From Prevotella sp. ne3005 (GTDB lineage: Bacteria; Bacteroidota; Bacteroidia; Bacteroidales; Bacteroidaceae): a stretch of DNA of 64,000 bases. The stretch lies in NCBI RefSeq assembly GCF_900110085.1, contig NZ_FOCK01000003.1, forward strand, positions 124,001-188,000, read 5' to 3'. Position 1 is the first letter of the stretch. Each line of letters begins with the position of its first letter. A program made the translations under genes and the position numbers. The notes under the pieces are model-generated. The model did not search any database and was not told the DNA's origin. It saw only the letters and a list, made by a program, of their open reading frames with translations. This document shows positions 55,442 to 64,000 of the stretch, one piece after another.

Positions 55442-57018
55442 TATTTTGACTTTCTTTGTGACTCTGTCTCCTCGCGCTTAGCCTTATAATAGCGCTCTAC
55501 GAAGTCTATCTGCTCACGGTTGGGGCGCATGATGAGCGAAGCACCATTAGAGAACTGCATCGTAGTGGGTTTCGAATCGTCGAACGTAGGCCAGTAAGGC
55601 AGACCTTTAGCATTGGGATTACCGGTCTTAATGAAGTTCACCCAATATTGTTGCATGATTTCAGAGACAGCGGCCTCAATGGGGTATTTATCATTCTGCA
55701 TGATGAAGTGGCTGTTCAGATACATAATATCATCGGCATGGGCCACGCCACGTCGACGGGGATCCTGTGAAAAGCTCACCTCTGAGGGTTGGGCGAGGAA
55801 AGCGGCATAGGCAGGACTCTTACCCGTTTTGGTCTGAAGGTTTACCCATGCATATGAAGGCCATGCGAAACCCATGTCACGAAAGGCATCGCCAAAGCCA
55901 TGCCAAGCCTCGTCATCGTTATTGCCAGGATAGTATTTCAGTGCCTCGTCAGCCCAGTCGCCGAAGATGCCCTTCACACTCTTCTGGAAGTTCTCGGCCG
56001 TCATGTTACCAGGTGCGAAGAGAGCACCTTCGTCACTGTTGGTCATCACGATGATGGGCACGTCGTTATATTCGCCACGCTCATAGAGACGATACTGATC
56101 GTCGGTAATCACATAACCATCGACACAAGGCCAAAAGCCAGCAAAACCCACGTTACCGTCACAAAGCAGCATCGGGTCCATCTGACGCATCTGCTTGAGG
56201 TTCTTTTTCTTCAGGTGTTTCTGAAAGGCAAGGCCCTGTTGCTCGGCACCCTTTTGTGAGGCATCCAGACCTAACGAACGGGGGGCATCGCTCCAAGGGG
56301 CGAACGAGCCACCACTCTGACTAATGCAGCCATGGAAGAGCCCTTTGGCAAGGGGTGAACCACAGAGGAGACTACAGCTGATGGCACCTGCACTCTCGCC
56401 AGCAATGGTAACCTTCGAGGGATCACCACCAAAGTTGGTAATATTACGTTGTACCCATTGGAGGGCGAAAATCTGGTCAAGGATACCATAATTGCCTGAA
56501 TGACCTTCGGGGTTCTCCTTAGTCAGTTCGGGATGGGCCATGAAACCGAGTGCTCCAGTGCGATACTCGATGCTGACCACAACAATGCCACGCTGGGCAA
56601 GGTTTCTCCACATGTCACCACCATACCACTCGGTCTGGAAGCCACCACCATGGATCCACACTAAGACGGGCAGGCGATCGTTAGCAGACATTGCAGGAGT
56701 GACAATGCCGAGATAGAGACAATCCTCACTCATCATATCGGCCGTACGACCCGGACGTGTTGGTTGTGGAGGCATGGGGCCGAACTCATCAGCCTTTCGC
56801 ACACCCTCCCAGCTCTTAGCTGGCTGTGGAGCCTTCCAACGCAGGTTTCCAATTGGGGGTTGGGCATAGGGGATAGCCTTATAGACGGCCAGTTCTCCCT
56901 CGGCGACACCCTCGATATCACCTGTTTCCACATGGGTCTTCAGGAGCGACTGCCCCTGTACGGCTGCGGCAGTCATCAGCGCGCAAAACGTCAGAACAAT
57001 TGTCAGAAGCTTTTTCAT
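55441..57018 (-). CDS. type B carboxylesterase
   Basis: 525 residues, signal peptide (ends AAVQGQ). Type B signature: EDCLYLG, IHGGGF, GESAGA with Ser near 208, the acid Glu in NSDEGALF (about 329), and His in VAHADD (about 427). The family cleaves carboxylic esters; within a glucuronoxylan gene set it may remove acetyl or 4-O-methylglucuronoyl esters. That is inference from the neighbours. Confidence 0.9.
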   Translation of the reverse strand: MKKLLTIVLTFCALMTAAAVQGQSLLKTHVETGDIEGVAEGELAVYKAIPYAQPPIGNLRWKAPQPAKSWEGVRKADEFGPMPPQPTRPGRTADMMSEDCLYLGIVTPAMSANDRLPVLVWIHGGGFQTEWYGGDMWRNLAQRGIVVVSIEYRTGALGFMAHPELTKENPEGHSGNYGILDQIFALQWVQRNITNFGGDPSKVTIAGESAGAISCSLLCGSPLAKGLFHGCISQSGGSFAPWSDAPRSLGLDASQKGAEQQGLAFQKHLKKKNLKQMRQMDPMLLCDGNVGFAGFWPCVDGYVITDDQYRLYERGEYNDVPIIVMTNSDEGALFAPGNMTAENFQKSVKGIFGDWADEALKYYPGNNDDEAWHGFGDAFRDMGFAWPSYAWVNLQTKTGKSPAYAAFLAQPSEVSFSQDPRRRGVAHADDIMYLNSHFIMQNDKYPIEAAVSEIMQQYWVNFIKTGNPNAKGLPYWPTFDDSKPTTMQFSNGASLIMRPNREQIDFVERYYKAKREETESQRKSK

Positions 57019-57060
57019 AATCGTTTGTTGTTAGTTATTATTACTGTGTTTGAATGTTCT

Positions 57061-58002
57061 CTATTCAGACATGTTTTTAATGTAGGGCAGGTCGACAAGG
57101 TCCTGTAGCTGGTAGAAGCGTGCGGCATTCTCTCCGAGGAAAAGGGTTTTCTCCTCGTCTCGGAGTTCCGGGGTCTTCAGGATGAAGTCGTAAGACATGC
57201 GGTAGGTGATGGCCGTGATGGTGCGGGGGTAGTCGCTACCCCACATCAGCTTGTCGAAACCCACAAGGCCGGCAGCCTCCTTGATGGCACGCACGGCAGA
57301 GGGATAGGGGTAGAACTCACTGTTGTAGAGCCATGTGATACCTCCCGTCTCGATAAAGACATTATCGTAACGTGCCAACATGACCTGTCGTTTCCAGTCT
57401 TCGTTTTCCCAACAAGGGGTGGCAGGTGGATTGGCCATACAGAGGTGACCGATGGCGATGCGCAATCTCGGACAAGTCCTAATCACATCACGCAACTCCT
57501 CCGTCTGCTGTTTGCCGTCGGCAAGGGTGATGGAGAGAAACGCATCACGCTCCTCCATCTGTTTGAACAACTTAATCATCTCCTGCGAGTTCAGTTGTAT
57601 CCGGAGTTCATCAGTCAGGAGCCTATGACCGGGAATGGCGAGTCCCTTGAAACCGCTGTCGATGAGTATCTGACCCTGAAGGGGCAGGTTGGGCTGGAAG
57701 AAGTTCACCATGCCACAGGTGATGAAACGGTTAGGATATTTCTCACCGACCTGCTGGAGGTAACGGTTCTGACAACCATCAATCAGTTCCTGTACCACCA
57801 CGGCCGCCGACACCTGCGCATAATCCATGTTGGAGAGGAATACCTCTGCCGTATTTTTGCCATCGATGATGAAGGGAGGCAACATCTGCACCTCCTCGCC
57901 TAAGAAGATGGAACGGCCATTCTTACGCGACTTGATGGGTAATCCGTTCCATGTGGTATTCTGTTTCAGCCATAAGTGGCTGTGTGCATCTACAATTTTC
58001 AT
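57061..58002 (-). CDS. amidohydrolase_2 (COG3618-type) family protein
   Basis: 313 residues, no signal peptide, so cytoplasmic. Metal site DAHSHLW (HxH near 6-8), IGHLCM (about 183) and WGSDYPR (Asp near 253). The family contains sugar-acid lactonases (fuconolactone, rhamnonolactone) and decarboxylases. In a xylan locus with an alpha-glucuronidase it could open a lactone of (methyl)glucuronate; this is inference. Starts 6 bp after GH115. Confidence 0.87.
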   Translation of the reverse strand: MKIVDAHSHLWLKQNTTWNGLPIKSRKNGRSIFLGEEVQMLPPFIIDGKNTAEVFLSNMDYAQVSAAVVVQELIDGCQNRYLQQVGEKYPNRFITCGMVNFFQPNLPLQGQILIDSGFKGLAIPGHRLLTDELRIQLNSQEMIKLFKQMEERDAFLSITLADGKQQTEELRDVIRTCPRLRIAIGHLCMANPPATPCWENEDWKRQVMLARYDNVFIETGGITWLYNSEFYPYPSAVRAIKEAAGLVGFDKLMWGSDYPRTITAITYRMSYDFILKTPELRDEEKTLFLGENAARFYQLQDLVDLPYIKNMSE

Positions 58003-58008
58003 AAAGTA

Positions 58009-60510
58009 TTATTTATAACTTTTGGGTGATTCTTTTCCGAAGAGGAACTGTTTCTGATAGCCACCGAGGTCGATGACAATCTTCTCGAACACGATGCCGG
58101 GATCCTGCGGATGGATGGTCAGCGTGTGAATATCGCCTTCGGCAATGGGCAGCTCTACCTCTTTCTCTACCACGCGAAGGGCGATGGTGGGATAGTAGAT
58201 ACTGTAGATATTCTCTGGTTTCTCGTTCAGATTACTGTTGAAATTGATGCTGGCAGGCTTGCCTCCATCAATGGCCACATCATAGACCAGACCACCCTTG
58301 TCGAGGAAGTCGAGGGTTGACTTGGTGACCACATGAACCTTTGCCGTCTTTGCCCCGTCGGCCTTAAAACGATAGGTCAGGGTGGCAGCGTCGGTCTTCT
58401 GCGTATAAGGCATTAGGGCGATGCCGCTCTTCGTACGCCCCATGAAGGGGATTACCGTCCATTGGGCTTGTGAGGCGTTCTCACGGCTATAGGTGTGCTC
58501 GGCCTCGATGCTGATATAACCGTCGGCAGGTGAGAAGGTCGGTCCCTGGGCGGACGTCTCCACTTTCTTCAGCATCGGCACGACATCGGCAGGGAAGTTA
58601 TCGTTCCACGTTCTATAGCTGATGTGCTTCTGGATCATCATACCATCCCACTTGCCACCGGCAATCTCCTTGTTGTATTGCAGGTTCAGCAGAGAGTCGC
58701 GCTTGAAAGCCTGACGACAGCGTTCTGCCCAGCAGTTGGCCTCAGGATCGCCCAAGGCAGCAAGTTTCAGGTTCATTGCCTGGGCATAGTACATCTCGTA
58801 GACGGCCCCCATCGCCTGAACAGGGAAGAGGATAATCTGACGATAAGCATCCCTGGCCTCGGGCTTCAGGGTGATGAATTGACGAAGGGCACGGACTTCG
58901 AGAGCCTGGTATTCGCCCACCACCTGGGCAAACTCATCGGTGGTATAGGCGCTGGCGTCGAGCATCTCCGAGGTGATGCGGCCGTTGTATTTGCTCACAA
59001 GGTTCAGGATCTGCGAAGCCTCACAAGCCTGGTCTTCACCAAAACTCTCGGCACAGAATTCATAGGTATGGCAAAGCAGATTGTCTACCTTATATTTATT
59101 GGGGTTCCACGCCATGTCCATAAACAACTGGATGGGATATTCCATCGGTTTCAGGTCGCCCACGTTCAGGATCCAAAGTTTCTGGATACCACCTTTATAG
59201 GCCAACTGCAACTGTTCCCACATATTCTGGATGGGGGTGACATTGATCCACTTCGTATTTCGGGGCGCACCCACATAGTCCACATGGTAATAGAGGCCCC
59301 AGCCGCCCTTACGCTTCTGCTCCTCGGCTGTCGGCAATCGCCGCACATTACCCCAGTTATCGTCGCAAAGCAACACCGTCACGTCGTCGGGCACACGAAG
59401 TCCGGCATCGTAATAGTCCTGTACTTCTTTATATAAAGCCCATATCTGGGGCGTCTCCTTAGCCGGACGCTTGGTCACTTCCTTGATGATACGACGCTGG
59501 TTGTCGATGATGGTCTCCAGGAGCTTAGTGTCGGTGCCGTTGCCCATGGCCTCATCGCCATCACCACGCATACCGATAGTCACTATGTCGTCAGTACCCT
59601 TCATACGCTCGATACCCTCCCGGAAGAAGCGGTCGAGGTTCTCTTTATTCGTGGAATAGTTCCAGGCGCCCCACCCTTTTCGGTCACGAGCATACTCCTG
59701 ATGGTTGCGAGCCATGGGTTCGTGATGCGAGGTTCCCATCATAACACCCATCTTGTCGGCCGTCTTTAGGTTCTCGGGATCGTCGGCATAGAAAGCCCAG
59801 CCCCACATGGCAGGCCAGAGATAGTTACCCTTCAGGCGCAGGATGAGTTCAAATACTTTCTCATAGAATTGATGGCCGCCGTAGTTAGTGCCGAAGGTGT
59901 TTTTCACCCACGTGGTCAAACAGGGTGCCTCGTCATTAAGGAACAAGCCACGATACCTCACGGCTGGTTCTCCATCGGTATATTCGCCCTCCTTGACATA
60001 CAACTCCGGGTGCTTCACCACAGGCACGTCAGCCCAGTAGTACCAGGGCGACACACCAATCTGTCTGGACAACTCGTAGATGCCATAGACCGTACCGCGC
60101 TTGTCGCTGCCCGCAATCACGAGTTGCTTGCCGATGGTCTTGATGATATATTTCTCAGTCTTGCCCTTCAGATCCTTCAGCAAGCCCTGCTTCACCCACT
60201 GGTCGATCTGTGGATTCGAGCCAATGGTTCCAATCACGACACTAGCATCGTTCCCACCACGCTGAGGTTTCACACCCGTCACCTGTTCGAAATCGCGCAG
60301 GAGATTAGCGACAGCTATCTGCACACAACTATGTTCTCCGTCGGCATAGCTGATGGAGACATCCTTCAGTTGAAGGGCACCCTGGGCGGGTTGGAAGGTT
60401 ATAAACGTGTCGGCTGCACGACTACCTAATGGGAGCAACGCCGACATGAGGAAAATGGCCAGACAGTGAGTCAGCCTTTGTAGATTTTTATTAATCATGT
60501 CAGTTATCAT
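58009..60510 (-). CDS. GH115 xylan alpha-glucuronidase
   Basis: 833 residues; start at 60510 or 60498 (the latter leaves a longer leader). Signal peptide (ends GSRAAD). GH115 landmarks: GTVYGIYELSRQIGVSPWYYWADVPV, RYRGLFLNDEAP, LKGNYLWPAMWGWAF, HHEPM and MRGDGDEAM, then a helical domain and a C-terminal beta domain. It removes 4-O-methylglucuronic acid from internal and terminal xylose units. First gene of the six-gene arm. Confidence 0.93.
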   Translation of the reverse strand: MITDMINKNLQRLTHCLAIFLMSALLPLGSRAADTFITFQPAQGALQLKDVSISYADGEHSCVQIAVANLLRDFEQVTGVKPQRGGNDASVVIGTIGSNPQIDQWVKQGLLKDLKGKTEKYIIKTIGKQLVIAGSDKRGTVYGIYELSRQIGVSPWYYWADVPVVKHPELYVKEGEYTDGEPAVRYRGLFLNDEAPCLTTWVKNTFGTNYGGHQFYEKVFELILRLKGNYLWPAMWGWAFYADDPENLKTADKMGVMMGTSHHEPMARNHQEYARDRKGWGAWNYSTNKENLDRFFREGIERMKGTDDIVTIGMRGDGDEAMGNGTDTKLLETIIDNQRRIIKEVTKRPAKETPQIWALYKEVQDYYDAGLRVPDDVTVLLCDDNWGNVRRLPTAEEQKRKGGWGLYYHVDYVGAPRNTKWINVTPIQNMWEQLQLAYKGGIQKLWILNVGDLKPMEYPIQLFMDMAWNPNKYKVDNLLCHTYEFCAESFGEDQACEASQILNLVSKYNGRITSEMLDASAYTTDEFAQVVGEYQALEVRALRQFITLKPEARDAYRQIILFPVQAMGAVYEMYYAQAMNLKLAALGDPEANCWAERCRQAFKRDSLLNLQYNKEIAGGKWDGMMIQKHISYRTWNDNFPADVVPMLKKVETSAQGPTFSPADGYISIEAEHTYSRENASQAQWTVIPFMGRTKSGIALMPYTQKTDAATLTYRFKADGAKTAKVHVVTKSTLDFLDKGGLVYDVAIDGGKPASINFNSNLNEKPENIYSIYYPTIALRVVEKEVELPIAEGDIHTLTIHPQDPGIVFEKIVIDLGGYQKQFLFGKESPKSYK

Positions 60511-60524
60511 CTTGATTCTGGGTG

Positions 60525-60532
60525 CAAAGATA
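60525..60532 (-). promoter_or_regulatory. -7 box of the xylan gene arm
   Basis: TATCTTTG on the minus strand, 14 bp before the ATG at 60510. Confidence 0.65.
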
Positions 60533-60618
60533 CTACTTTTTTTATAATAATGTGTTCAAATATGTTTCATGAACTTTATTTTTTGTTGCTTTTTCTTGCT
60601 GAAAAGAAAAAAAACCAT

Positions 60619-60626
60619 TACCTTTG
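60619..60626 (+). promoter_or_regulatory. -7 box of the xylan HTCS
   Basis: TACCTTTG, 26 bp before the ATG at 60653; the -33 region reads CTTG at about 60595. Confidence 0.6.
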
Positions 60627-60652
60627 CCCAAAATTTTACTTGAACACGAGAC

Positions 60653-63600
60653 ATGTGGCCTAAGATATTACTAACTATTATCGCTGTATTCCTATCCTCG
60701 AGCGTGTCTGCTCAGATGGGACAATTTTTCAATCCTGACAAGCAACTCTCCAGCAGTTTTGTCACTCAGGTGTATATTGACAGCGAGGGATTCCTATGGG
60801 CATCCACCCGCGATGGCATCAACCGATACGATGGATACCAGTTCCGGGTCATCCGCCGAGAGAATGATTCCAACAGGGCGCTGGCCAGCAACTACGTGAA
60901 CACGCTCCTGCAGGACCGTAATGGTCTGTTCTACTTTGGTATGTACGGTGCACTACAGACCTGGGACGGCCGCAACTTCTATAATGTGACGATGACCGAC
61001 CTCAAGGGTCAGAAGGGCAGCTGCTATGCCACCTGCTTTTTCGAACGCGCCAACGGCGATGTGCTCGCAGGGACCTCGGGGCTCGGTGTGATGAAGTTCA
61101 TCGACAAAAGCCACGCCCAACAGATGGGTGGCGAGCTGGCCGACCTCCATACCATCAACTCGATGATCGAAGACAAGAAAGGACGCCTGTGGCTCGTTAC
61201 CGACAGCAAAGGCTTGCTCTGTTATGACGGGAACAAGGTAAGGCGCTATCTCGCCGACCGTACCGAACTGCAATTCTTCGGTCTCTGCGAAGACCACGAC
61301 GGCGTGATCTACGTCGGCACCACCAACTCAGGCGTCTTCCGTCTGCAAGGCACCGACTTCGTACATATCGAGGGCACAAACAACCACTCCGTGTCATCGC
61401 TCTTCTGCGACCACTTCGGTAGTATCATCATCGGCTATGACGGCCAAGGTGTGGCCATCTACGAACCCGCCAGCAACCATGTGCTCGACAACCCCTTCTT
61501 CAGCATGGAGGTGAACCTCTCTAAGAGTAAGATATGCTCCATCACCGAGGACAAGAGCGGCAACCTCTGGTTCGGACTCCTGCAGAAAGGCCTCTACCGC
61601 CAGCCCATCGCCTTCAAGGGTTTCAACTATATGGGCTACAAGATGGGCGACCAGAACCTCATCGGCAGTGCTTGTGTCATCAGCACCCTTGTCGACCGCC
61701 AAGGGCGCGTGTGGATAGGTACCGACAAGGACGGGCTCTACAGTTTCAACAATCAGGGTAGTCTCCTGAAACATTATCTCAGCGGCATTCCCTCCACAGT
61801 GATGTCGCTCACAGAAGATATCAACGGCCACATCTGGGTGGGCTCCTATGGCGACGGCTTCGGCTGGATCGACCCCTCCACCCAGCAGTTCCATCCGGTG
61901 GTATACCCCGACGACAAGAATTTCATCGTCATGGATATGGAGTGCGATACCCAGGGGCAACTATGGCTCGCCTCATTCAAACACGGTCTGATCTGCATGG
62001 ACACCAAAGGCAACATCCTCAAAAAATATAGCATGCAGGAAGGTGCAGAGACCGACCGGAAGATGAACAGCATCACCAACAACTACGTCTCGCAGGTAAA
62101 CATCTCCCCCGACGGCAAACGCATTTACGCCGCCACGTCCATGGGTCTCTGTTGCCTCGACATCGAGAGCGACAGTTGGGTCAAGGCCTTTGGTACCAAC
62201 TGTCCCAACTACTCCCAGCCCGTAAGAATCGCCCGCGAATATGGCGGTCATATCTGGGTGGGCACTAACAACGGACTCTACTGCTATAGTCTTGACGGAA
62301 AGGTATTGAAGCACTTTGACACAAAGAACGGTCTCCCCGACAATGGCGTGGGCACCATCGAGCGCCACCCCAACGGCCGTCTGTGGATGGGCACCAACCA
62401 CGGTCTGGCATGCCTCGACCCCAAGACAGGCCTTTTCCAGAACTACTTCGCCGATGATGGTCTGCAGAGCAATGAGTTCAGCGACGGTGCTTCCACCATC
62501 TCAACCGACGGCATCCTTTACTTCGGCGGCACGGGTGGCATCACCTGGTTCCGTCCTCAGGATATCGTACAGAGCAAGTGGGAAGCTCATGTGCAGCTCA
62601 CCGCCTTCAACGTCAACGGCACCCCCATCGGAGGCAATGCCATGTCGGGCGACTACCAGATCACCGACACCACTGTCTATGCCAGCCGCCGCTTCGAACT
62701 CGACTACCATGACAATACCTTCTCGGTGCAGTTCTCTACCCTTACCTACGAGAACCCCGAACACATATCTTATTTATATAGCATCAACGGCGAGCCCTTC
62801 ATCCGCCTCCACCCGGGCATCAACGTACTCACGTTTTCCCACCTGCCGGAAGGCACTTACCGCTTCCGCGTGAAGGCTGAGCGCAATAATATCGAGACCG
62901 CTGAGCGCGAGTTCACCGTGGTCATCCACAGTCCTTGGTACCGTTCGGCATGGGCTTACTTCTTCTATTGCGTAGTCTTTGGCCTCTTCGTCTGGCAATA
63001 TCTGGCCTACCGCCGCCACCGTGAGCAGAACAATCTCCGCCTCCAGGCACATATCCACGCCGAGGAGATGGGCGAGGCCAAGTTGCGTTTCTTCATGAAC
63101 ATGAGCCACGAGATACGCACCCCGATGACCCTCATCATCACACCTCTGCTCTCGCTGCTCAAAAACGACGACGATCCCGCTCGCCGCAATGTCTATGAGA
63201 CCATCAAGCGTAATGCCGAGCGTATCCTCAGCCTTATCAACCAGATGATGGACCTCCGAAAGATTGACAAGGGCCAGATGCAGATGCGCATGTCGGAGAC
63301 CGACCTTGTGGGCTTCGTCAAGGACATCTACGACCTCTTCGAGAATCAAGCCAAGGCCAAGCAAATCACCCTCACCTACGAACATGATATCGACCGGCTC
63401 CCCGTCTGGATTGACCGTAAGAATTTCGACAAGGTGGTGATGAACGTGCTCTCTAACGCCTTCAAATACACGCCAACTGGCGGCGAAGTAGGCATCCGTC
63501 TCTTCCACGATGACCAGCAGGCCACCATCGCCATTCGAGACAACGGTGAGAAAATCCCCGAGGATAAGCTCGACAAAATCTTCGAACGTTTCTACCAGAC

Positions 63601-64000
63601 CGCCTCGACGGCCAACGACCGCAATGTGGGCACAGGCATCGGCCTTGACCTGACGCGCTCGCTCGTCGAGCTCCACCACGGCACCATCTCTGCCCACAAC
63701 CTCGTCAAAGGCTGCGAGTTTGTCATCTCCATCCCGATGGGCAATGCTCATCTGACCAGCGACGAGATGGTCGACGCCGCTGATGTCGAGACCACCGCCG
63801 AAGAGCTGTTGCCCTTGGAAGAAGAGGTTGCCGCCATCGAAGAGGCTGCCCCCCAAGTCGAAGTTCCCCAGAACCGCCGACAGGTCATCGTCATCGCCGA
63901 AGACGACGACGAGATTCGCTCCTACCTCGAGAAAGAATTTGAGAAAGACTACGACGTGCGCACCTGCAGCAATGGTATGGAAGCCCTTGGCGAAGTACTA
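60653..64000 (+). CDS. hybrid two-component system (HTCS) regulator of the xylan PUL, 3' part outside window
   Basis: Open from the ATG at 60653 to the right edge (1116 codons). Signal peptide (ends SSVSAQ), Reg_prop propeller with repeated (L/I)W-x-G motifs (about 25-650), Y_Y_Y domain (about 685-755), membrane helix (about 765-785), DHp MNMSHEIRTPM with His819, HATPase (NVLSNAFKYT, TGIGLDLTRS), and the start of a receiver domain (VIAEDDDEIRSYL) cut before its Asp. The AraC-type HTH would lie outside. It probably senses xylo-oligosaccharides and controls the divergent GH115 arm. Confidence 0.95.
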   Translation, partial: MWPKILLTIIAVFLSSSVSAQMGQFFNPDKQLSSSFVTQVYIDSEGFLWASTRDGINRYDGYQFRVIRRENDSNRALASNYVNTLLQDRNGLFYFGMYGALQTWDGRNFYNVTMTDLKGQKGSCYATCFFERANGDVLAGTSGLGVMKFIDKSHAQQMGGELADLHTINSMIEDKKGRLWLVTDSKGLLCYDGNKVRRYLADRTELQFFGLCEDHDGVIYVGTTNSGVFRLQGTDFVHIEGTNNHSVSSLFCDHFGSIIIGYDGQGVAIYEPASNHVLDNPFFSMEVNLSKSKICSITEDKSGNLWFGLLQKGLYRQPIAFKGFNYMGYKMGDQNLIGSACVISTLVDRQGRVWIGTDKDGLYSFNNQGSLLKHYLSGIPSTVMSLTEDINGHIWVGSYGDGFGWIDPSTQQFHPVVYPDDKNFIVMDMECDTQGQLWLASFKHGLICMDTKGNILKKYSMQEGAETDRKMNSITNNYVSQVNISPDGKRIYAATSMGLCCLDIESDSWVKAFGTNCPNYSQPVRIAREYGGHIWVGTNNGLYCYSLDGKVLKHFDTKNGLPDNGVGTIERHPNGRLWMGTNHGLACLDPKTGLFQNYFADDGLQSNEFSDGASTISTDGILYFGGTGGITWFRPQDIVQSKWEAHVQLTAFNVNGTPIGGNAMSGDYQITDTTVYASRRFELDYHDNTFSVQFSTLTYENPEHISYLYSINGEPFIRLHPGINVLTFSHLPEGTYRFRVKAERNNIETAEREFTVVIHSPWYRSAWAYFFYCVVFGLFVWQYLAYRRHREQNNLRLQAHIHAEEMGEAKLRFFMNMSHEIRTPMTLIITPLLSLLKNDDDPARRNVYETIKRNAERILSLINQMMDLRKIDKGQMQMRMSETDLVGFVKDIYDLFENQAKAKQITLTYEHDIDRLPVWIDRKNFDKVVMNVLSNAFKYTPTGGEVGIRLFHDDQQATIAIRDNGEKIPEDKLDKIFERFYQTASTANDRNVGTGIGLDLTRSLVELHHGTISAHNLVKGCEFVISIPMGNAHLTSDEMVDAADVETTAEELLPLEEEVAAIEEAAPQVEVPQNRRQVIVIAEDDDEIRSYLEKEFEKDYDVRTCSNGMEALGEVL

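Noticed and set aside
62774..63856. 360-codon minus-strand ORF near the right edge
   Set aside because: Antisense to the HTCS kinase core, whose His, N and G boxes are intact on the plus strand.

Overview
The window is chromosomal DNA from a member of the Bacteroidales, most likely a Prevotella-like gut or rumen bacterium. The grounds are: TAnnTTTG -7 promoter boxes in front of most transcription units, few Shine-Dalgarno sites, hybrid two-component systems (HTCS), a SusD remnant, BACON and BspA-type surface proteins, a large-type IspG, and two polysaccharide-utilisation loci (PULs).

Left part (1-8683): a partial periplasmic histidine phosphatase, then a housekeeping run (conserved hypothetical, rpoN, PAP2-like membrane protein, purE, ispG) closed by a strong terminator. 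A CoA-transferase, a hemolysin III-type membrane protein and a small histidine kinase follow on the minus strand. The kinase has Asp where the phospho-accepting His should be.

8991-23614 is the least familiar region. It is one co-directional nine-gene operon of almost only exported or membrane proteins: a PEGA protein, two BACON lipoproteins, a surface protein with two DUF285/BspA cassettes, two LPP20-like proteins, a 1253-residue protein with about 53 copies of a 14-residue Q/K/E repeat ending in a transglutaminase-like domain, a CHASE2 membrane sensor without output domain, and a small exported protein. I recognise no described system with this make-up and consider it the best candidate for a new envelope machine.

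23586-36523 is a mannan/galactomannan-type PUL: GH26 mannanase, AGE-family epimerase fused to a GH30-like glycosidase (interrupted by one in-frame TGA), HTCS, GH2 and GH27. Its SusC/SusD pair has been reduced to a scar, so it looks like a decaying or remodelled PUL. A shared TGTATCA motif upstream of both arms may be the HTCS operator.

36539-49449 is mixed housekeeping and accessory DNA: hydroxyacid dehydrogenase, a 333-bp inverted-repeat element, patatin, TerB-like protein, a tandem AAA+ ATPase behind a long structured leader, RNase R, sugar-nucleotide epimerase-like SDR, PAP2 enzyme, greA with a leader hairpin, HIT protein, mannose-1-phosphate guanylyltransferase and tRNA-Leu(CAA).

49467-64000 is a glucuronoarabinoxylan-type PUL arm: six minus-strand genes (GH115, amidohydrolase, carboxylesterase, GH31, GH43, CE6-CE1 esterase) facing a divergent HTCS that runs off the right edge.
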